Of a stretch of DNA of 64,000 nucleotides, positions 1 to 8,425 are shown one piece after another (positions within the stretch are counted from its first letter, which is position 1; each line of letters opens with the position of its first letter). The notes under the pieces are model-generated. The model saw only the letters and a program-made list of their open reading frames with translations, was not told the DNA's origin and did no database searches. The position numbers were made by a program, and so were the translations under genes. The DNA is from Fidelibacterota bacterium (lineage in GTDB: Bacteria; Fidelibacterota; Marinisomatia; SCGC-AAA003-L08; JACNLC01): contig JABHXA010000008.1 of the NCBI GenBank assembly GCA_018657495.1, forward strand, positions 62,001-126,000, read 5' to 3'.

Positions 1-1566
1 GATGAATATCATTGGTATTAAAAGTGGGAGTATAGGTTTTTTCAATTTTTTAAAATACAATGTGAGTACCATAAGGGTAAGGGCGGCAAGCATTTGGTTA
101 CTGGCACCGAAGATTGGCCACAGTACCCAACCAGCCTGTTTCAATTCTCCGGTTACCGGATCGGGAACAGACCACAATGCAAGGACAATTGCCGGGATAA
201 CTGCAAGTGCAGTAGCGGCATATTTATTGGTAAAAAACTTTATTTTCAGTGCCAATCCCAATTCATTGATGATGAATCTCTGGATTCGGGTTGCAGTGTC
301 AAGGGTGGTGGCAGCAAATGAAATGACCAAAACAGCCATGATGGTGGTAGCCAGCATTTTTGGGATACCGGTTTGTTGTAAAAAGGCACTGCCGCCAAGA
401 ACAAACGCCGTGGCTTTATTGGTTGCGGCATGCGCCCAGCTATCATAATAAACTGCCCAGTTTAAGTCAGCTACTGCTCCAATCGAAGGGAGATGACATT
501 GATCAACTAAAGCGATACCGGCAACGGCAGCCAATACAGATGCCAGAGCCAATACTCCTTCACCGAGCATGCTTCCGTATCCTATAAATCTGGCGTCGCT
601 CATTCTGTCAAGCTGTTTAGAGCTTGTACCAGATGCCACCAATCCATGAAAACCGCTAATGGCTCCACAGGCTATGGTGACAAAAAGAAAGGGGAAAATA
701 GGTGGTCCGTCACCCATATTTCCCAATCGGATAGCCGGGGCATCAACGATAGGCTGGGCGATTAGAATACCAAGAAACAATAATCCTAAACCAACAAAAA
801 GCTGGTGACTGTTTATGTAATCCCGGGGCTGTAACAGGAGCCATACAGGGAGAAGACTGGCGATGGATGAATAGGCAAATAACAGAATTATCCATGTGGT
901 TCTTGCCTGGTCAGGCGAGAAATTTAATGATTCAAATGACAGAGGAACTTTAGTCCCGACCCAAACAAAAAAATATAGAAAGGCAAGAGCAATTAGAGAT
1001 GGGATCAGTGCATTCATATCCTTTTTAAAAAGAAGAAAACCAATGATAATGGCCAGGATAATTTCAATATTTATTGGGATCACTGCTGTGGGTACACTGA
1101 CAAATAATCCAGCAATTGCCATGGAGAATACGGCGAGAACTAGCCAAACGAGGAGTAGAATAAAAATAAGAAACATGAGTCTGACTCGATGATTAATTAG
1201 CTTACCGCTGATATTTGCGACAGATTTCCCCCCCTCACGTACACTGAGAATAAGTGCACCGAAATCATGGACTGCACCAATAAAAATAGTTCCAAGTACT
1301 ACCCATATTATGGCAGGAAGCCATCCCCAGTAGGCAGCAATGCATGGCCCGATTATCGGTGCTGCACCAGCAATTGAGGTGTAATGATGTCCAAATAGAA
1401 TATGCTTTTTTGTGGGTACAAAATCAATATCGTCCCGGAATTCATGAGCAGGTGTCAACTTTGAATCGTCAGGCTGGTAAATAGTTTTTGAAATGAATTT
1501 ACTATAAAAATGGTACCCGATCCAGAATAGACCAAGGGAAATAACAACAATATAAATAGAATTCAA
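1..1566 (-). CDS. cstA: Carbon starvation protein CstA family transporter (3' end outside window)
   Basis: Polytopic inner-membrane transporter of the CstA/BtsT family, which takes up pyruvate or peptides when carbon is scarce. The minus strand reads open from the window edge (522 codons). Hydrophobic segments run throughout, with family-typical stretches GHHYTSIAGAAPIIGP and FIGAVHDFGALILSVREGG near residues 50-110 and a SGFHGLVASGTSSKQL loop further on. The start is TTG at 1566, preceded by GAGGAGA at 1572-1578, so the first residues are (M)NSIYIVV. CstA proteins run about 550-700 residues, so only the C-terminal part is missing. It is divergent from tkt, with about 180 bp between the two starts. 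Family assignment is firm; the substrate is not visible from sequence. Confidence 0.93.
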   Translation of the reverse strand, partial: MNSIYIVVISLGLFWIGYHFYSKFISKTIYQPDDSKLTPAHEFRDDIDFVPTKKHILFGHHYTSIAGAAPIIGPCIAAYWGWLPAIIWVVLGTIFIGAVHDFGALILSVREGGKSVANISGKLINHRVRLMFLIFILLLVWLVLAVFSMAIAGLFVSVPTAVIPINIEIILAIIIGFLLFKKDMNALIPSLIALAFLYFFVWVGTKVPLSFESLNFSPDQARTTWIILLFAYSSIASLLPVWLLLQPRDYINSHQLFVGLGLLFLGILIAQPIVDAPAIRLGNMGDGPPIFPFLFVTIACGAISGFHGLVASGTSSKQLDRMSDARFIGYGSMLGEGVLALASVLAAVAGIALVDQCHLPSIGAVADLNWAVYYDSWAHAATNKATAFVLGGSAFLQQTGIPKMLATTIMAVLVISFAATTLDTATRIQRFIINELGLALKIKFFTNKYAATALAVIPAIVLALWSVPDPVTGELKQAGWVLWPIFGASNQMLAALTLMVLTLYFKKLKKPILPLLIPMIFI

Positions 1567-1745
1567 ATTAATCTCCTCAATTATAGTAACGCAAACTTAT
1601 GTTAATCCTGAATTTGAAAAAAAGAATTTCTGGATCAATAGATAATCAGCAAAGATAAAAATAACTTTCAGGGAATTGAATATTATCGTGTATTTAATAA
1701 CCGTTAAATTTCAGTCCCGAAAATATGCATAACAAAAGGATAAAT

Positions 1746-3728
1746 ATGTCACAAAGAACTATTATTGAACAGCAATCGCTGAATACAATCCACGCCCTGA
1801 TTATGGATACTGTACGAAATGCCGATTCAGGTCATACCGGTGGACCGCTCTCATCACTTGATTTTACATATATCCTGTTTAAAGAATTTCTTTCATTTGA
1901 TCCAGATGATCCAAATTGGAAAAACCGCGACAGGTTTGTTCTATCTGCTGGTCACGAGTCAGCCCTATTGTATTCAATGTTGACTTTAATCGGCTGGATT
2001 ACAGTTGACGATCTCAAAAAATTCCGTCAGTTAAATAGTATTACGCCGGGTCATCCCGAGTTTGGATTGACCCCGGGCGTCGAGTCAACAACTGGTCCAT
2101 TGGGACAGGGTGTGGGTAATGCAGTGGGGATGGCGGTAGCCGAGTCAATTTTAAGATCAAGGTTGGGGAGTGATGTGATTGACCATTATACCTATGTTTT
2201 ACATGGGGATGGTGATATCCAGGAACCAGTTTCACAGGGGGCTATAGCACTTGCCGGGCATTGGGGACTTCATAAACTGATCGCCTATTATGATTCAAAT
2301 GAGATTCAGATATCCGGCAAAGTTAGTCGATCCGATTCCACCAATTATCGGGAACTGTATCTATCCCATGGCTGGCAGGTAATTGATATAGATGGTCATA
2401 ATCTCGATGATATTCGTGTGGCGATACGTCAGGCACAAATGGAAATTGAAAAACCGACCGTCATCATTGGCAAAACTATCATGGCGAAAAATACTTTTTC
2501 AATGGAAGGCTCCGCTTCAACACATGGTTCACCCTTGCCGGCAGAGGAAATCCAATCAACAAAAGAAAAACTTGGATTGGATCCACAACAGAAGTTTGGA
2601 TTGCCTGAAGCGATATTAGATGACTTTAGGCAAAGTTTTAAATATTACCGTCAGGATGTCTCAGCCTGGAAGGCCGCTGTTGAAAGAAAAAACCAAAACG
2701 TAGAATTTAAGAAAAGTTGGCAACTGGCCTTTGACTCAAATGTATCCCCTGACATAGAACCATATCAAGTTGGCGATAAAGTAGCCACACGAAAAGCATG
2801 GGGCCGTTTTCTGGAATCATACCAGATGCAACAGCCATTTATTGTTGGTGGCTCAGCAGATCTTGAACCATCCAATGCCACAGCTGGATTCGCCAAAGCA
2901 GTTGGGGATTACAGCAAAGAAAATACGCTGGGAAGAAATTTTGCCTATGGTGTCCGGGAGTTCCCCATGGGGACAATCAATAATGGGATTGCTCTACATG
3001 GTGGAATGAAAGTTTTTGGTGCGACATTTTTTGTGTTCTCTGATTATGAGAGACCAGCATTACGAGTTCGAGCCCTGATGGAAATTCCAGTCGTGAGTAT
3101 TTACACTCATGATTCTATTTTTGTTGGTGAGGATGGCCCAACCCATCAGCCCGTTGAACATTTGATGGCATGCCGCACCATCCCAAATTTGATAGTTGCC
3201 AGACCTTGTGATGCCAATGAGACCATTGCTGTATGTAAAAAGGCCTTTTCCCAATCAGAATCACCCTATGCAATCATTTTATCCAGGCAATCCCTGGAAG
3301 TACAGAATAAATCACCTGAGTATTATGACGATCATGTTTCATTAGGTGCATATATCCATGATGATTGTGATGGTGAATCACAGGTTATTATTTTTGCCAG
3401 CGGTTCTGAAATGGAACTGGCATATTCGGTTAAAAAATTAATAAAGAACACCAATATTCGGATCGTGAATTTTGTTTCCTGGGAATTATTTGACAAACAG
3501 GAGTCATCATATCAATCTACAGTATTAGGCAATAACAACAATATCAAGGTTTCAATAGAGGCAGGCATAACGGATGGTTGGCAAAAATATACTGGATTAA
3601 ATGGCTTAAATTTTGGTATTAATTCTTTCGGAACATCAGCGCCGGGACCAGATGCTGCTGAATATTTCAAATTATCTGCAGAATATATTGCTGACTCCAT
3701 AGTAAATAAGATCAAGATTTTACTCTAA
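1746..3728 (+). CDS. tkt: Transketolase
   Basis: Thiamine-diphosphate enzyme of the non-oxidative pentose phosphate pathway, cytosolic. The order is an N-terminal TPP-binding domain (about 1-275), a pyrimidine-binding domain (about 340-510) and a C-terminal domain. The diphosphate/Mg motif begins GDGDIQE at about residue 154, and the catalytic Glu lies in REFPMG (E405) followed by NGIALHGG. The usual GDG..MEG..HE motif reads GDGDIQEPVSQG here, so the residues after the first Glu are atypical. An upstream ATG exists at 1725, but AAAAGGA lies just before the ATG at 1746, which is therefore preferred (660 residues, normal length). Likely monocistronic. Confidence 0.93.
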   Translation: MSQRTIIEQQSLNTIHALIMDTVRNADSGHTGGPLSSLDFTYILFKEFLSFDPDDPNWKNRDRFVLSAGHESALLYSMLTLIGWITVDDLKKFRQLNSITPGHPEFGLTPGVESTTGPLGQGVGNAVGMAVAESILRSRLGSDVIDHYTYVLHGDGDIQEPVSQGAIALAGHWGLHKLIAYYDSNEIQISGKVSRSDSTNYRELYLSHGWQVIDIDGHNLDDIRVAIRQAQMEIEKPTVIIGKTIMAKNTFSMEGSASTHGSPLPAEEIQSTKEKLGLDPQQKFGLPEAILDDFRQSFKYYRQDVSAWKAAVERKNQNVEFKKSWQLAFDSNVSPDIEPYQVGDKVATRKAWGRFLESYQMQQPFIVGGSADLEPSNATAGFAKAVGDYSKENTLGRNFAYGVREFPMGTINNGIALHGGMKVFGATFFVFSDYERPALRVRALMEIPVVSIYTHDSIFVGEDGPTHQPVEHLMACRTIPNLIVARPCDANETIAVCKKAFSQSESPYAIILSRQSLEVQNKSPEYYDDHVSLGAYIHDDCDGESQVIIFASGSEMELAYSVKKLIKNTNIRIVNFVSWELFDKQESSYQSTVLGNNNNIKVSIEAGITDGWQKYTGLNGLNFGINSFGTSAPGPDAAEYFKLSAEYIADSIVNKIKILL

Positions 3729-3818
3729 TTTAATTACCTAATATTCTTTAAATTACAGGCACTGCGACGCAAATAATTAACGAGTTTATTTAATAAATAT
3801 TATCTTAAGGAATATCTT

Positions 3819-4253
3819 ATGGCAAAATGGGATAAGGATACATTTGTAGAATCCTTAAAATCTGAATGTGCTCCCCACGCTGTAAATGTGGTTATGGATT
3901 TCATTCAATTTGCTGAATCTAATTCAGATATCATTGCCTGGGGAAGAGGCGAAGGTCATGGCACGATGACTTTTAAATGCAAATCTGAAGATTGGGGCAT
4001 TGTCCCGATCTTTCATGTAACTTCAGACGGTAAGATAAAATTTCTTTTGAATAATATGAGAAATAAAGTTAGAAAACGTGAGATTTTAAGAGATTATACT
4101 CTAAAACTTGAATCTAATTTCATGTTGGATTTTAGTGAAGAATTATATACTGCAGATGTCTACTTTACGGTTATGGAATTATTTGTTACCAAACATGAGG
4201 TAGATAAATTCATGATCACCGTAAAAGGTATTTGTGCCCGGCTACACCAGTAG
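3819..4253 (+). CDS. Hypothetical protein, 144 aa
   Basis: Not recognised. A soluble, mixed alpha/beta-looking protein without signal peptide or membrane segment. A conserved-looking core is WGRGEGHGTMTFKCKSEDWG (about residues 41-60), followed by a predicted strand and a basic helix rich in R and K (MRNKVRKREI). TAAGGA lies 8 bases before the ATG, so translation is plausible. It stands alone between tkt and a fatty acid hydroxylase, with 90 and 138 bp gaps. The small size and basic central helix would fit a nucleic-acid-associated or effector domain, but nothing in the sequence proves that. Confidence 0.75.
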   Translation: MAKWDKDTFVESLKSECAPHAVNVVMDFIQFAESNSDIIAWGRGEGHGTMTFKCKSEDWGIVPIFHVTSDGKIKFLLNNMRNKVRKREILRDYTLKLESNFMLDFSEELYTADVYFTVMELFVTKHEVDKFMITVKGICARLHQ

Positions 4254-4391
4254 TATACTAAAATAAACCAATTAGAATACATTCCCTACATTCATTACAG
4301 GTATGAACCCCTTATGCTCCTGGCAATTATTTTGAAAATGTGAAAAGAAATTTCTAAATCAGAATAGTTGAACTGAAGATAAAATAGGATA

Positions 4392-5207
4392 ATGATCGAC
4401 GTACTGACAAATTATGAGATCCAAATTAGACTGATTATCTATTTGGTTATTTTGGTGATTATGATGTTTTGGGAGCAACTTTCACCGAGACGAACGCCAG
4501 CCATATCAAGATTTATCCATTATTCAAATAATATTTTCCTACTGATTTTTAATAATGTCATCATGCGTATTTTTTTCCCAGCAGTAACAATCGGCATCTC
4601 TTATCTCTCATCTGAGGCGGAATGGGGACTGCTGAATATGATAGACCTACCCTCGTGGATTGAAATTATCCTGGCTATTATTATTTTAGATATCATCATA
4701 TATATGCAGCATGTCATATTTCATCGAGTGCCGATATTATGGAGGTTTCATATGGTTCACCATACCGATCCGGAATATGATATGACCACTGGTTCTCGAT
4801 TTCATCCAATTGAAATACTTCTATCTTTAGGTATAAAAACCATCTCAATTATGGTTTTCGGAATTCCTGTAATAGCCGTGGTTCTCTTTGAAATAATTCT
4901 GAGTTCTTCGGCAATGTTTAATCACGGTAATATCCATTTACCAAAAAAGCTGGATGCAGTAATTAGATGGTTCATTGTAACGCCGGATATGCACCGAATT
5001 CATCATTCGCAGGATCATATTGAATTTAATCAGAATTTCGGCTTCTTCTTATCATGCTGGGACAGGATATTCAGGACTTACCAGGAATCCCCGTCAATTG
5101 ATCATAGACATATGCTTATTGGACTGCCGGAATACGCGGATCCACGCGACATAGTATGGCTTTCTGGAATGCTGATGCTGCCATTTCGGAAGAGACAAAC
5201 TCAATAA
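4392..5207 (+). CDS. Sterol desaturase / fatty acid hydroxylase family membrane protein
   Basis: Integral-membrane di-iron oxygenase of the fatty acid hydroxylase superfamily (PF04116), which hydroxylates or desaturates lipids. The histidine boxes are present: H107-x3-H111, HMVHH at 120-124, a conserved NHGNIHLP segment near 177, and HRIHH at 201-205. Four or more hydrophobic segments surround them. Length 271 is usual for bacterial members. It is a single gene just upstream of the deiminase operon on the same strand (about 100 bp gap). The lipid substrate cannot be deduced. Confidence 0.9.
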   Translation: MIDVLTNYEIQIRLIIYLVILVIMMFWEQLSPRRTPAISRFIHYSNNIFLLIFNNVIMRIFFPAVTIGISYLSSEAEWGLLNMIDLPSWIEIILAIIILDIIIYMQHVIFHRVPILWRFHMVHHTDPEYDMTTGSRFHPIEILLSLGIKTISIMVFGIPVIAVVLFEIILSSSAMFNHGNIHLPKKLDAVIRWFIVTPDMHRIHHSQDHIEFNQNFGFFLSCWDRIFRTYQESPSIDHRHMLIGLPEYADPRDIVWLSGMLMLPFRKRQTQ

Positions 5208-5287
5208 TCTTTTCAACCCGAATTCTGTTATAATTTGTTACCAAATTATTCGGTTTGGCATAACATAGATATAATAAGTTTTATGAC

Positions 5288-5297
5288 ACCAAACAAC
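5288..5297 (+). repeat. Leader element ACCAAACAAC, copy 1
   Basis: The ten bases ACCAAACAAC end 10 nt before the ATG at 5308. The identical ten-mer ends 11 nt before the ATG of the next deiminase gene (copy 2 at 6831). It looks like part of the leader that was copied with the gene in a tandem duplication, or a conserved translation signal in place of a Shine-Dalgarno sequence, which neither gene shows clearly. Confidence 0.6.
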
Positions 5298-5307
5298 ATA
5301 CTTTTTG

Positions 5308-6807
5308 ATGAAATACGCTTGCAAAATTTTATTATTCACCATATCGCTTTCCTTTGGATCTGATCTAATCAGAATTACAGATCCTCCACAGGCACCAATT
5401 CGTCCGGTAGCAGAGTTTGAAAGATCCATTGGTGTACTAATATCATTCCCACTGGGTATTCCCCTGCCATTTGTTCAAATGATGTCTGAGGATGTAATAA
5501 TATATTGTCTTGTTCCAGGATATCTTGAAACTTCAGCTCAGAACCAATTATCCGACGCCGGTGTAGATATGGATAATGTTGAATTTATAATCGGAGATGT
5601 CGATACATACTGGACGCAGGATTATGGTCCTTTTTTTGTTGTGGATGGTAATAACGATATGGTCATTGTTGATTTTGAATATAATCGTCCCAGACCGTAT
5701 GATAATCAAGCGCCCTTCAGATTATCATTAGAACTTGATATTGATTATTATGATTCAGATGTCGTCCACAATGGTGGAAATCTTATGTTTGATGGATACA
5801 ATACTATCGCTTCTTCGACAATCGTATATACTGAAAATGGGAGTATCGATGTTGACCAGCGAATGTTGGATTATTATGGTGCCGTAAATCATATGACGAC
5901 TTCAGATCCCACGACTAATTACCACCAGCATATCAACTGCTGGGCAAAATTTCTCTCTCCCGAAAAAATTATGGTTATATCCGTTCCCGAATATCACTCC
6001 TTTTATAATAATATTGAAGAAACGGTTGAATTCTACGAGAATCAGATGAATTGTTTTGGCGAGCCATACAAAGTATATCGTGTTTACACACCAAATACTG
6101 AGCCGTATGTAAATTCCTTTATCTTGAATGATAAGGTATATGTGCCAGTAGGATTAGGTCAGTGGGATGACGAAGCCATAATAGCCTTTGAAGATGCTTT
6201 GCCTGGATACGATGTAGTTGGAGTTGAAGGGACCTGGCTTGATCCATGGCTTCCTACCGATGCATTGCATTGTCGAGTATTGGCAATACCGGATATCCAA
6301 ATGCTGCAGATTTTTCATAATCCCATTGATGATCAGGAATTTCCACTGGATGGATATGATCTGTCTGCTACAATCGTTGACCTTAGTGAAACTGGGGTTA
6401 TTGAGGAATCAGTCACTCTCCATTGGACAAATGATCTAATGGATGATTACGAATCTTTGACGATGACATTATCGGAAATAGATGATAATTATATATCGGC
6501 CATTCCGGTTCAGCCAATTGATACCCAGGTTAGATATTTTCTGACAGCGTCAGATAATTCCGGGAGGGATGAACGACTACCAATTGCCGGATATTATACA
6601 TTTACAGCATTTGGTGGGAATCCAGCAGATCCCGGAGATGTCAACCTTGATGATTCACTGGATATACTTGATATAGTCCTCATTGTGAATCATATAATTA
6701 ATGCCAGCCAGTTATCAGGATATCCGCTGTATTTAGCCGATATAAATGATGATGGAATCTTAAATATACTTGATGTGATTCTCCTGATCAATATTGTGTT
6801 AGAATAA
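5308..6807 (+). CDS. Secreted PPAD-like peptidylarginine deiminase with dockerin-like tail (paralog 1, altered active site)
   Basis: Guanidino-group-modifying enzyme of the Porphyromonas-type arginine deiminase family (PF04371); PPAD converts C-terminal Arg of peptides to citrulline and releases ammonia. Order: signal peptide (about 1-19), deiminase fold (about 25-335), Ig-like domain (about 345-440), paired dockerin-like repeats from GDVNLDDSLDILD to the end. Residues matching PPAD by spacing are D105 (in WTQDYGP), R127 and R129 (NRPRP), H208, N269 and nucleophile C322 (in ALHCR). Two changes stand out: the PPAD Asp238 position is N210 (HIN, not HID), and WTRD reads WTQD. Start ATG 5308 is chosen over TTG 5305. 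First gene of a three-gene operon. It may be weakly active, inactive or of altered specificity. Confidence 0.88.
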   Translation: MKYACKILLFTISLSFGSDLIRITDPPQAPIRPVAEFERSIGVLISFPLGIPLPFVQMMSEDVIIYCLVPGYLETSAQNQLSDAGVDMDNVEFIIGDVDTYWTQDYGPFFVVDGNNDMVIVDFEYNRPRPYDNQAPFRLSLELDIDYYDSDVVHNGGNLMFDGYNTIASSTIVYTENGSIDVDQRMLDYYGAVNHMTTSDPTTNYHQHINCWAKFLSPEKIMVISVPEYHSFYNNIEETVEFYENQMNCFGEPYKVYRVYTPNTEPYVNSFILNDKVYVPVGLGQWDDEAIIAFEDALPGYDVVGVEGTWLDPWLPTDALHCRVLAIPDIQMLQIFHNPIDDQEFPLDGYDLSATIVDLSETGVIEESVTLHWTNDLMDDYESLTMTLSEIDDNYISAIPVQPIDTQVRYFLTASDNSGRDERLPIAGYYTFTAFGGNPADPGDVNLDDSLDILDIVLIVNHIINASQLSGYPLYLADINDDGILNILDVILLINIVLE

Positions 6808-6830
6808 AAATTATAGAACTATAAATTGAA

Positions 6831-6840
6831 ACCAAACAAC
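6831..6840 (+). repeat. Leader element ACCAAACAAC, copy 2
   Basis: Identical ten-mer to 5288-5297, placed 11 nt before the ATG of the second deiminase gene. It supports a tandem duplication that included the leader. Confidence 0.6.
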
Positions 6841-6851
6841 GAAAGACTGAT

Positions 6852-8417
6852 ATGAAAAAAATTATGCTAATGGGTTTATTTGCAACGATGATAACGGCCA
6901 CTGTACCAGATAAAGAGTTGCCAATTGGATTCACACCTGAAGAATGGGAAAATAGACATTTAATTTCACAAATGGGGGGAAGACAGACCGATCCTCCCAT
7001 GACACCAATTAGAAATATAGCGGAATTTGAAAGGATGGAAGGCGTCGTTATCCGATATCCATTTGGTATTTCTACTGCTGTGATAAGTGAAATGGCAGAA
7101 GAATGGATAGTTTATTGCCTCGTATCGGCTGGCAGTCAGGGATCCGCATCAAATAGTATGAATAATGGCGGTGTAAATATGGATAATGTGGTATTTATCA
7201 TTGGCCCCACTGATAGTTACTGGACGCGGGATTACGGTCCATGGTGGGTTGTAGATGGGAATGATGAAATTGCCGTCGTTGATCATACATATAACCGGCC
7301 AAGACCAAATGATAATCAGGCACCTCAGAAAATGGCTGATCATTTAAATACAGATTATTATGATTCTGATCTTATTACAGCTGGCGGTAATTTTATGAAT
7401 AACGGCTTAAATATTGGCGCTTCTACAACATTATCATATGATGAAAACCCAGGTCTTGACGAACAAGGTGTTGCCGATTTGTATGAAGATTATTATGGAA
7501 TAAATCCATATTTTGCCATTGAAGATCCAACAGGCACATATATTGAACATATTGATACCTGGGCAAAATTTCTTTCACCTACAAAAGTTCTCGTTCGTTC
7601 TGTTCCAGAATCTCATTCCCAATTTGACGAAATTGAAGCCACTGTAGATTATTTTGAAACCCATAACAATTCTTTTGATGAACCCTGGGAAATATTCCGG
7701 GCGTATACCCCTCAAAACCAGCCATATACAAATTCTCTCATTCTCAATAATAAAGTTCTCGTCCCTATTGTGAGTAATCAATGGGATGATGATGCTATTG
7801 CAGTCTACGAAGAGGCATTGCCAGGTTATGAAGTCCTTGGTTTTACAGGATCATGGGAAAGTACTGATGCCCTCCATTGTCGAGTAAAGGGAATACCGGA
7901 TTTGGGTATGATTCAATTCTTTCACAATCCAATAGATGATCAGGACTTACCGGCAAATTTTTACACCGTAAATGTAACCATTGTCCAATTGAGTGGTTTT
8001 GATCTGATTCCTGAAGAATTATATATGGGTTGGAAAAATGATTCCATGGATGAGTATGAAGAGATTCAGCTTACCCAGTTTGAAGATTCGCAAAATTACA
8101 GCGCAGATATACCATCTCAGGCAGTTGATACTGAGGTCAAATATTATATCCATGCTGCTGACGAATCTGGAAGAATGGACAATTTTCCAATTGCCGGATA
8201 TTTACAATTTGATGCACTCGGCGGTATTCCTTCAGAACAGGGAGATGTAAATCTTGATGGGAGCATAGACGTCCTTGATATTGTCACCATTGTCGGTCAT
8301 ATCCTAGGGACGCAGATCATTGAAGGATATGGCCTTATTTTAGCGGATGTCAATGAAGACGGCGTCATAAATGTGTTGGATGTAATCGCTATTATTAACA
8401 TCATCACTGCAGGATAG
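6852..8417 (+). CDS. Secreted PPAD-like peptidylarginine deiminase with dockerin-like tail (paralog 2, intact active site)
   Basis: Predicted to convert peptidyl arginine, probably C-terminal Arg, to citrulline plus ammonia outside the cytoplasm. Order: signal peptide (about 1-16), deiminase domain (about 45-355), Ig-like domain (about 365-460), dockerin-like repeat pair to the end. All PPAD catalytic positions are present with near-identical spacing: D127 (WTRDYGP), R149 and R151 (NRPRP, the pair that binds the substrate C-terminal carboxylate in PPAD), H233 and D235 (HID), N294, C343 (LHCR). D-to-H spacing is 106 and H-to-N is 61, as in PPAD (130, 236, 297). 44 bp after paralog 1 and 8 bp before the carboxypeptidase. 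PPAD itself ends in a type IX sorting domain; here the dockerin-like pair occupies that place. Confidence 0.92.
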   Translation: MKKIMLMGLFATMITATVPDKELPIGFTPEEWENRHLISQMGGRQTDPPMTPIRNIAEFERMEGVVIRYPFGISTAVISEMAEEWIVYCLVSAGSQGSASNSMNNGGVNMDNVVFIIGPTDSYWTRDYGPWWVVDGNDEIAVVDHTYNRPRPNDNQAPQKMADHLNTDYYDSDLITAGGNFMNNGLNIGASTTLSYDENPGLDEQGVADLYEDYYGINPYFAIEDPTGTYIEHIDTWAKFLSPTKVLVRSVPESHSQFDEIEATVDYFETHNNSFDEPWEIFRAYTPQNQPYTNSLILNNKVLVPIVSNQWDDDAIAVYEEALPGYEVLGFTGSWESTDALHCRVKGIPDLGMIQFFHNPIDDQDLPANFYTVNVTIVQLSGFDLIPEELYMGWKNDSMDEYEEIQLTQFEDSQNYSADIPSQAVDTEVKYYIHAADESGRMDNFPIAGYLQFDALGGIPSEQGDVNLDGSIDVLDIVTIVGHILGTQIIEGYGLILADVNEDGVINVLDVIAIINIITAG

Positions 8418-8425
8418 GTTTAATT

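Noticed and set aside
2..1192. Several plus-strand open frames (2-448, 94-321, 360-587, 896-1192)
   Set aside because: They lie antisense to the continuous cstA reading frame on the minus strand, which shows full family similarity; the plus-strand translations look like nothing known.
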